A stretch of DNA of 29,433 bases, taken from Lachnocurva sp045579705. Lineage in GTDB: Bacteria; Bacillota; Clostridia; Lachnospirales; Lachnospiraceae. Below the pieces are notes generated by a model, which was not told where the DNA came from, ran no database searches, and was given only the letters and a program-made list of their open reading frames with translations. The stretch spans positions 1 to 29,433 of the forward strand of contig JAZNMP010000012.1 of assembly GCA_045579705.1 (NCBI GenBank), read 5' to 3'. Both the position numbers and the translations under genes were made by a program. The first letter of the stretch is position 1. Each line of letters starts with the position of its first letter. This document shows positions 23,873-29,433 of this stretch, one piece after another.

Positions 23873-24133
23873 TTGGCAAATATTAAGTCAGCTAAAAAGA
23901 GAGTTCTTGTAAACAAGAAGAAGTATGAAAGAAATAAGAGCATCCGTTCTGGAGTAAAGACTTACATCAAGAACGTAGAGACAGCAGTTGCTGCTGGTAA
24001 CAAAGAAGATGCTAAGGCAGCTCTTACAGTTGCTATCGGCGCTATCGCAAAAGCTTCTAACAAGGGTATTTACCACAAGAACAATGCAGCTAGAAAAGTA
24101 TCTCGTCTTACAAAGCTTGTAGACGCAATGTAA
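23873..24133 (+). CDS. rpsT: 30S ribosomal protein S20
   Basis: This 86-aa protein binds 16S rRNA in the small subunit. The sequence ANIKSAKKRV at the start, the basic helices and the KGIYHKNNAARKVSRL end are typical of S20. The start codon is TTG, 9 nt after GGAGG; no in-frame ATG is near. E. coli S20 also uses a non-ATG start (UUG), linked to its feedback control. It has its own promoter, leader hairpin and terminator, and is highly expressed by expectation. Confidence 0.97.
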   Translation: MANIKSAKKRVLVNKKKYERNKSIRSGVKTYIKNVETAVAAGNKEDAKAALTVAIGAIAKASNKGIYHKNNAARKVSRLTKLVDAM

Positions 24134-24175
24134 TTTGCATCTCGAGTATTGAGATATTAATTAGTTAAAAAATAT

Positions 24176-24212
24176 AACCGGAGATTGCAGATTTGCAGTC
24201 TCCGGTTTTTTT
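24176..24212. terminator. Bidirectional terminator between rpsT and holA
   Basis: A 14-bp stem with one mismatch has AACCGGAGA as the start of its left arm and TCTCCGGTT as the end of its right arm, followed by a T run on the plus strand. The minus strand also shows T-rich sequence after the stem, and holA ends at 24214. Confidence 0.85.
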
Positions 24213-24213
24213 A

Positions 24214-25212
24214 TTACATATGTTTTAAAAGCAGCATCTCGATGGCGCTTGATTTCTGCTCTGATTTGGTCAGAGTCGATTTCATCTGCTGATCGAGATC
24301 ATTTATTTCTTCGATAAAGGAGAGGATTTCCTCTTCTGTAAAGTTTCGTGACATGTTTAGCGTTCGGTCTACGAAATAAATGTTGATTCCTGAGGATGAA
24401 GCGATATCTTTCTTTGAATATCGAAGAGCAGCCATGTTCTTTGCAATTAGAATCTTTGAAAACTGCGATTGGATGATTCTAAGAATCTTTATCGGCTCTT
24501 CGCGCGCCTCGAGGAGAGAGTGGTAACAAGCCATAACTCCTTCGACATTTTTGGAACTCAAGGCGTTTATCATTTCAAATATTTTGTCTTCGACGAAACC
24601 GCTGCAAATCGCGCGTACGTCTTCGACTGTGACCATGTCACGGTCGCCGATGTAGTTGAGCAGCTTTTCAAATTCGGTATCCATCATATCCATAGAGGCG
24701 CTGGTTCTGATGTAGAACTCTGTCCAGGCCTCGCGCTGAATCTTTTTCCCGGCTTTCTTGAGACGGTTTCCAATCCAGGCGGAGATTTCTCGTTCTGCTT
24801 CGGATTTGTCCTTTGGCAGGGCGCATTCTATCAGCTGGCCTTTTGCCTTTGCGGCCTTGTATGTGTTCGTACGTTTGTCGACAGATTCTTCGAGGCAGAT
24901 TAGAACGGTTGTCTCGTTTGGCGCTTTGAGGTAAGAGGCGAGTTCATCGTTTGATTTTGAGAACAGTCCGCAACGGTCGCAGATGATTACGCGGTGCTCC
25001 GCAAAAAGAGGCATCGTATTCGCCAGCTCCACCAAAGCTTTGACATCGATGGTGTCCGGGTCATAAGCTGTGAAATTCATAGTATCACCAGGAGTTACGA
25101 GTGCATTCTTTAGTTTGTTTTTGTATGTGCGACGCAGATATCCTTCTTCGCCGTAGAGTAGGTATATCTGTTTGAATGCGCCTGTTTTTATGTCGTTATC
25201 AATAGGATGCAT
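24214..25212 (-). CDS. holA: DNA polymerase III delta subunit
   Basis: This 332-aa clamp-loader subunit opens the sliding clamp for loading on DNA. The N-terminal nucleotide-fold part has IYLLYGEEGYLR and the conserved region through VIICDRCGLF; the C-terminal helical part (about 210-332) fits the family. ATG 25212 (minus) follows GGAGG with a 4-nt gap. Its first 14 bp overlap the end of apbE, so the two are coupled. Confidence 0.93.
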   Translation of the reverse strand: MHPIDNDIKTGAFKQIYLLYGEEGYLRRTYKNKLKNALVTPGDTMNFTAYDPDTIDVKALVELANTMPLFAEHRVIICDRCGLFSKSNDELASYLKAPNETTVLICLEESVDKRTNTYKAAKAKGQLIECALPKDKSEAEREISAWIGNRLKKAGKKIQREAWTEFYIRTSASMDMMDTEFEKLLNYIGDRDMVTVEDVRAICSGFVEDKIFEMINALSSKNVEGVMACYHSLLEAREEPIKILRIIQSQFSKILIAKNMAALRYSKKDIASSSGINIYFVDRTLNMSRNFTEEEILSFIEEINDLDQQMKSTLTKSEQKSSAIEMLLLKHM

Positions 25213-26179
25213 GATTCCTCCGTGTGCTTTCCTGATTATCTTTGTTTATAAATCTAACTTCGAGATTATCGAACTGGTCGATGACTTTCTGTGAATCAGC
25301 CTCGCCCATGAGAAAGAGTGAGGTGGAGAGTGCATCGCCGTCGATACTTTTTTCGCTAATAATAGTAACAGAATTTAGGTCATTCTGACATGGGTAACCT
25401 GTCTTTAAATCGATGATATGATGGTAAATCGTATCATTTTTTTTGAAGTAGCGTTCGTAATTGCCGCTGGTTACGACAGATTTGTTTGTGACAGTGACTG
25501 AATCGATTACTTCGTTTGTCTTAGTAAAAGGTTTCTTGATTCCGACTGTGTAGCTGTCGCCGTTTGGCTTTTTAGACATGGCGTAGATGTTTCCACCGAG
25601 GTTTATGAGCCCGCTCTTTATGCCGTGTTTGTTCAGGTAGGCTTTGATGCGGTCGGCGATGTAACCTTTTGCGATGCCACCGAGGTCTAGTGCTTGGTTT
25701 CGCCCTATCTTTATGCGATTCCCATCGATTTCAATCTGATGGTAGTCGACTGTTGCGAGAGCGCGTTGCACTGATTCGTCAGATGGAACGGTATGACTTC
25801 GGATAGCGTCTTTCCATAGTTTGGAGAGATGTCCGACTGTGATATCGAAGTTTCCGTCTGTTATTTTGGAATAGTGGATGCTCTCTTCGATAAGCTTTCT
25901 GGTATCGCTGTGTACAGAAACGAATTCCCCTGTATGAGAATTGATTTTTGCTATATCCGAAGAGGGGGTAGTTGTGCTAAAATAGTTGTCGTATTTTTGA
26001 GCGAGGGCGAAACAGCCATCGAGTATCTCAGGTGCCTGTTCGTACAGTGTGATAGTGATCACGGTGTCGAAGTAGGTTCCACTTTTTGAAATTTCAGTAT
26101 TCTGTTTTGAACACCCTACACAGGTTAGGTTTATCATAAGTGCTAGAGCAGTCAGCCTAGCGAGAATGCGTTTATACAT
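25199..26179 (-). CDS. apbE: FAD:protein FMN transferase, lipoprotein
   Basis: This 326-aa enzyme attaches FMN covalently to a threonine of exported flavoproteins such as Rnf or Nqr subunits, outside the membrane. The N-terminal signal ends at TCVGC, a lipobox. Motifs include GTYFDTVITITLY, the DLGGIAKGYIADR region, HHIIDLKTGYP and the SIDGDALSTSLFLMG metal and substrate region. The frame opens at TTG 26203, but the ribosome site GGAG lies between that and ATG 26179, so 26179 is chosen. No rnf or nqr gene is in the window; the target is elsewhere. Confidence 0.93.
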   Translation of the reverse strand: MYKRILARLTALALMINLTCVGCSKQNTEISKSGTYFDTVITITLYEQAPEILDGCFALAQKYDNYFSTTTPSSDIAKINSHTGEFVSVHSDTRKLIEESIHYSKITDGNFDITVGHLSKLWKDAIRSHTVPSDESVQRALATVDYHQIEIDGNRIKIGRNQALDLGGIAKGYIADRIKAYLNKHGIKSGLINLGGNIYAMSKKPNGDSYTVGIKKPFTKTNEVIDSVTVTNKSVVTSGNYERYFKKNDTIYHHIIDLKTGYPCQNDLNSVTIISEKSIDGDALSTSLFLMGEADSQKVIDQFDNLEVRFINKDNQESTRRNHASY

Positions 26180-26206
26180 GTTTACTCCGTTTCGTTTGCT
26201 CAAAAC

Positions 26207-26215
26207 ATTATACCA
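26207..26215 (-). promoter_or_regulatory. Extended -10 promoter of apbE-holA
   Basis: The minus strand reads TGGTATAAT, a TGN-extended -10, 28 bp before the apbE start. No clear -35. The same string occurs on the plus strand at 29390-29398. Confidence 0.5.
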
Positions 26216-26294
26216 AATATAGAAATAATAATCAGATGCATGAGACGATTTTTCGTCTTTGTTTTTGAAAAAATAAAAGTGAAGGAGCTTAAAT

Positions 26295-28100
26295 TTGGAT
26301 CAGTCACATATTAGAAATTTTAGTATCGTAGCACATATCGATCATGGTAAGTCTACTTTGGCGGACCGTATGATTGAGAAGACAGGAACTCTTACAGAGC
26401 GTGAGATGCAGAACCAGGTGTTGGACAACATGGATCTCGAGCGAGAGAGAGGAATCACTATTAAGTCTCAGGCGGTTCGTTTGATTTATACTGCAAAAAA
26501 TGGTGAAGAGTATATCTTTAACCTGATCGATACACCGGGTCATGTCGATTTCAATTATGAGGTATCTAGAAGTCTCGCTGCCTGTGATGGTGCTATTCTC
26601 GTAGTAGATGCAACACAGGGTGTAGAAGCACAGACTCTCGCAAATGTATATCTCGCTATCGATTCAAATCTCGAGGTTCTGCCTGTTATCAACAAGGTTG
26701 ATTTGCCTAGTGCTATGCCAGATAGAGTTGCAGAAGAGATTGAAAATATCATCGGCATTGAAGCTATGGATGCCCCTCGTATTTCTGCGAAGACAGGTCT
26801 GAATGTCGAGGAGGTTCTCGAGCGTATTATCACAGACCTGCCAGCTCCAACAGGCGATGCAAAGACACCACTAAAGGGCTTGATCTTTGATTCTTTTTAC
26901 GATCCGTATAAAGGTGTTATCGCTTTCGTCCGTATCTTTGATGGTACTGTTAAAGCGGGGGATATGGTTCACTTTATGGCTTCTGGTGCAGAAGACCTCG
27001 CTATCGAAGTGGGATATTTTGGAGCAGGTCGTATGATTCCATGCGAAGAGCTTAGTGCTGGAATGGTTGGTTATATCGCTGCCGGCATTAAGAATATTCG
27101 AGATGCCAGAGTCGGTGATACGGTTACGTTAAAAGCCAATCCTGCAGCAGAAGCGCTGCCAGGATATAAGAAAGTAAATCCTATGGTTTACTGTGGTATG
27201 TATCCTGCTGATTCTTCTAAGTATCCTGATCTAAGAGACGCTTTGGAAAAACTTCAGCTTAATGATGCAGCGCTTCAGTTTGAGCCGGAGACATCAGCGG
27301 CGCTCGGTTTTGGATTCCGTTGTGGTTTCTTAGGATTGCTTCATCTCGATGTAATCCAGGAGAGATTGGAGAGAGAGTATGATCTCGACCTTGTAACTAC
27401 TGCGCCGGGTGTTATTTATAAGGTTCACAAGACAGATGGAGAAGTTATCGAACTTACAAATCCATCAAATCTTCCTGACCCAGCTGAGATTGAGTACATG
27501 GAAGAGCCTGTGGTGGATGCTGAAATCATGGTAACTTCTGAGTTTATCGGTTCTATCATGGATCTTTGTCAGGAGAGACGTGGTGAATACATCAGTATGG
27601 AATACATCGAAGAGAATAGAGCTGTACTGAAATATGTACTTCCTCTAAACGAAATCATCTATGATTTCTTTGATGCGCTTAAATCACGTTCTCGTGGATA
27701 TGCATCACTAGATTATGAATTCAAAGAATATCGTAAGAGTGAACTTCAGAAGCTCGATATTCTTATAAATAAGGAAGTTGTCGATGCGCTTTCATTTATC
27801 GTATTTGCAGATTCTGCCTACTCAAAGGGACGTAAGTTCTGCGAGAAGCTTAAGACTACTATTCCTAGACAGCTGTTCGATATTCCTATTCAGGCTGCTG
27901 TCGGCGCAAAGGTTATCGCGCGTGAAACTGTAAAAGCTTACCGCAAGGACGTACTTGCAAAGTGCTACGGTGGAGATATTTCACGAAAGAAGAAACTTCT
28001 AGAGAAACAGAAAGAAGGAAAGAAGAGAATGAGACAGATTGGTTCTGTTGAAATTCCACAGGAAGCCTTCATGAGCATACTTAAACTTGACGAGGAGTAA
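26295..28100 (+). CDS. lepA: Elongation factor 4 (LepA)
   Basis: This 601-aa translational GTPase acts on stalled or misassembled ribosomes. The order is GTPase domain with P-loop AHIDHGKST (13-21), the RGITIKSQ switch and DTPGHVDF, NKVD; then domain 2, the EF-G-like domains 3 and 5, and the LepA-specific C-terminal domain. The start is TTG 26295, 8 nt after AAGGAG. Its stop is 1 nt before hemW, whose ribosome site lies in the lepA end, so they form an operon. Confidence 0.97.
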   Translation: MDQSHIRNFSIVAHIDHGKSTLADRMIEKTGTLTEREMQNQVLDNMDLERERGITIKSQAVRLIYTAKNGEEYIFNLIDTPGHVDFNYEVSRSLAACDGAILVVDATQGVEAQTLANVYLAIDSNLEVLPVINKVDLPSAMPDRVAEEIENIIGIEAMDAPRISAKTGLNVEEVLERIITDLPAPTGDAKTPLKGLIFDSFYDPYKGVIAFVRIFDGTVKAGDMVHFMASGAEDLAIEVGYFGAGRMIPCEELSAGMVGYIAAGIKNIRDARVGDTVTLKANPAAEALPGYKKVNPMVYCGMYPADSSKYPDLRDALEKLQLNDAALQFEPETSAALGFGFRCGFLGLLHLDVIQERLEREYDLDLVTTAPGVIYKVHKTDGEVIELTNPSNLPDPAEIEYMEEPVVDAEIMVTSEFIGSIMDLCQERRGEYISMEYIEENRAVLKYVLPLNEIIYDFFDALKSRSRGYASLDYEFKEYRKSELQKLDILINKEVVDALSFIVFADSAYSKGRKFCEKLKTTIPRQLFDIPIQAAVGAKVIARETVKAYRKDVLAKCYGGDISRKKKLLEKQKEGKKRMRQIGSVEIPQEAFMSILKLDEE

Positions 28101-28101
28101 G

Positions 28102-29271
28102 ATGGAACTATATATTCATATTCCTTTTTGCGTGAAAAAATGTAACTATTGCGATTTTCTCTCCGGTACCTCGACTGAGGCGGAGAGAAGTCGTTACACA
28201 AAAGCTCTCGAACGAGAGCTTTTATATTATGCTCCAAAGTTCAAAGATACACTTGTTACCAGCGTCTTTATAGGAGGTGGCACGCCGACTTTTTTAGAAA
28301 CGGACAAGCTGATTTCTATTATGGAAACAGTTCGAGGTGCGTATAATCTTACGGATGACTGTGAAGTTACTATCGAGTGCAATCCTAAGACAGCGTCGCT
28401 CGAATCGCTTTATAAATATAGAGAAGCCGGCATCAATCGTATCAGTATTGGCCTTCAGTCGGTGAATGAGGATGAGTTAAAGGCGCTCGACCGGGTACAT
28501 GACTTTAACGATTTCTTGCGCACTTTCGAAAATGCTCGTAAGGCTGGATTTAATAATATTAACGTAGATATTATGACAGCTCTCCCAGGTCAGACTCTTG
28601 AGAAGCTACAGAAGACTTTGAGTTCGGTTTATATGCTTCGTCCGGAACATATTTCAGCGTATGATCTGATTATCGAGCCAGGAACACCTTTTTACGCAAA
28701 GTACCATGAGGATATAGAGAAACGAGAAGCGGGACTCGTACCTGAGTTCCTTCCAAAGGAAGAGACAGAGGAAGCGCTTACTAATCTGGTAGAAGATTTC
28801 CTCACGAAACACGGTTATCACCAGTACGAAGTTTCGAATTTTGCGCGTCCGGATCGTGAGTGCAGACATAATATTGGTTATTGGGATAGGGTGCCTTATC
28901 TCGGCGTCGGAATCGGAGCAGCTTCTTTAATAGAAGAAACTCGTTGGTCAAACGAACGCGATATATATAAATATATGGACATGCTTCTCAGAGATGAACT
29001 GTGTGTTCCGGCGGTTGATGTTCATACTCTATCGAAAAAAGAGGCCATGGAGGAATTCTTTTTCCTCGGACTCAGAAAAAAGGATGGAGTTTCACGTTCG
29101 GATTTTGAAGAGTACTTTGAAGTTACTGTTGATTCGGTATATGGAGATGTGATTAGACGTCTTAAATCCGAGGAATTGTTAATAGAAGAAGCGGGTCGAT
29201 TCTACCTCACAAAGAGGGGAATGGATGTGTCAAATATAGTGTTGGCAGAGTTTCTGCTGTATGAGAATTAG
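28102..29271 (+). CDS. hemW: HemW-type radical SAM heme chaperone (coproporphyrinogen oxidase-like)
   Basis: This 389-aa radical SAM protein of the HemN-like group has the cluster motif C10-x3-C14-x2-C17 (FCVKKCNYCDF), the GGGTPTFL motif, and a C-terminal HemN_C-like winged part. Proteins of this length lacking the HemN N-terminal extension are usually HemW, which delivers heme to respiratory enzymes rather than oxidising coproporphyrinogen. ATG 28102 follows GAGGAG with a 4-nt gap; the frame is open from TTG 28087, but that lies inside lepA and lacks a ribosome site. lepA-hemW is a common order in Bacillota. Confidence 0.93.
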   Translation: MELYIHIPFCVKKCNYCDFLSGTSTEAERSRYTKALERELLYYAPKFKDTLVTSVFIGGGTPTFLETDKLISIMETVRGAYNLTDDCEVTIECNPKTASLESLYKYREAGINRISIGLQSVNEDELKALDRVHDFNDFLRTFENARKAGFNNINVDIMTALPGQTLEKLQKTLSSVYMLRPEHISAYDLIIEPGTPFYAKYHEDIEKREAGLVPEFLPKEETEEALTNLVEDFLTKHGYHQYEVSNFARPDRECRHNIGYWDRVPYLGVGIGAASLIEETRWSNERDIYKYMDMLLRDELCVPAVDVHTLSKKEAMEEFFFLGLRKKDGVSRSDFEEYFEVTVDSVYGDVIRRLKSEELLIEEAGRFYLTKRGMDVSNIVLAEFLLYEN

Positions 29272-29292
29272 ATGCTGTAAAAATACAGCATC
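29271..29292 (+). terminator. Hairpin at the hemW stop
   Basis: GATGCTGTA (29271-29279) and TACAGCATC (29284-29292) form a perfect 9-bp stem without T tract; it may stabilise the transcript end. Confidence 0.5.
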
Positions 29293-29305
29293 TCAGAGTG
29301 AAGAC

Positions 29306-29338
29306 AAAGGTCGTGTTAATCAACACGGCCTTTTCTTT
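29306..29338 (+). terminator. Rho-independent terminator of lepA-hemW
   Basis: AAAGGTCGTGTT (29306-29317) pairs with AACACGGCCTTT (29322-29333) with one G-U pair and a 4-nt loop, followed by TTCTTT. Confidence 0.85.
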
Positions 29339-29389
29339 ATGCTGAAATATCAAAAAATCCTTATATTACGGGCTTTTCACCCTTTTGTT

Positions 29390-29398
29390 TGGTATAAT
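29390..29398 (+). promoter_or_regulatory. Extended -10 promoter of the next gene
   Basis: TGGTATAAT is a TGN-extended -10, 28 bp before the ATG at 29427. No CIRCE element is seen. Confidence 0.5.
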
Positions 29399-29426
29399 AA
29401 TAGTATCAAATAAGGCGGTGTAACCC

Positions 29427-29433
29427 ATGATTA
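29427..29433 (+). CDS. Start of a gene cut by the window edge
   Basis: ATGATTA follows AGGCGG (29413-29418) with an 8-nt gap and a promoter. Only two codons are present. In many Bacillota hrcA comes after hemW, but nothing here proves it. Confidence 0.4.

Noticed and set aside
24469..24903. Open frame of 144 codons on the plus strand inside holA
   Set aside because: It lies wholly within the well-supported holA gene on the other strand, with no ribosome site or recognisable product.
29340..29433. hrcA with CIRCE element at the right edge
   Set aside because: The position after hemW suggests it, but no TTAGCACTC-N9-GAGTGCTAA is present and only two codons are visible.
1..29433. tRNA or rRNA genes, insertion sequences, prophage
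   Set aside because: I found no tRNA-like cloverleaf, no rRNA signature, no transposase, integrase or phage gene in any frame.

Overview
The window is chromosomal DNA of a low-to-moderate GC Gram-positive anaerobe, most likely a member of the Clostridia (Bacillota). The case rests on strong AGGAGG-type ribosome binding sites, frequent TTG starts, oxygen-sensitive Fe-S flavoenzymes (a 2-enoate-reductase-like protein and an aldo/keto reductase with a dicluster ferredoxin tail), lipoproteins with Gram-positive lipoboxes, and the comEA/comEC, rpsT, holA, lepA, hemW block. The family cannot be fixed from sequence alone.

Layout. 1-160: the end of an upstream unit, with two terminators. 258-4183: signalling, with a membrane diguanylate cyclase carrying two extracytoplasmic solute-binding domains and an orphan methyl-accepting chemotaxis protein. 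4322-8282: an old-yellow-enzyme/2-enoate-reductase-like protein behind unusual overlapping palindromes, then a LysR regulator and a YegS-type lipid kinase. 8480-11321: a LysR regulator divergent from an Fe-S aldo/keto reductase, an HMA-domain protein and a small unknown protein. 11552-13268: a HAD phosphatase converging on and overlapping a DUF1284 protein, with a low-molecular-weight protein tyrosine phosphatase upstream of the latter.

13269-14585 is a gene-poor island of about 1.3 kb and the most unusual part of the window. It holds three neighbouring sets of degenerate palindromic repeats with one shared geometry: repeats of about 36 bp (7-bp arm, 22-nt centre, 7-bp inverted arm) separated by fixed-length spacers. 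Array 1 has 8 repeats with 17/18-nt spacers. Array 2 has 4 repeats with exactly 37-nt spacers, a strict 73-bp period. Array 3 has 2 repeats with a 37-nt spacer. GC-rich elements of the GCGGAGCYG type lie at or near the edges of the sets, and a large compound hairpin lies between arrays 1 and 2. There are no cas genes, and the periods are not multiples of three, so the island is neither a normal CRISPR nor coding.

14663-23102: a large protein with a cNMP-binding-like N-terminus and no recognised function, then a tight operon comEA - response regulator - histidine kinase - GerMN lipoprotein - comEC. This places a module resembling the actinobacterial MtrA-MtrB-LpqB set inside a DNA-uptake operon. 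23183-23711 is a decayed nuclease-like gene with a frameshift and loss of its catalytic core. 23873-29271 is housekeeping: rpsT (TTG start), convergent apbE-holA, and lepA-hemW. At the right edge a promoter and start codon of another gene begin.
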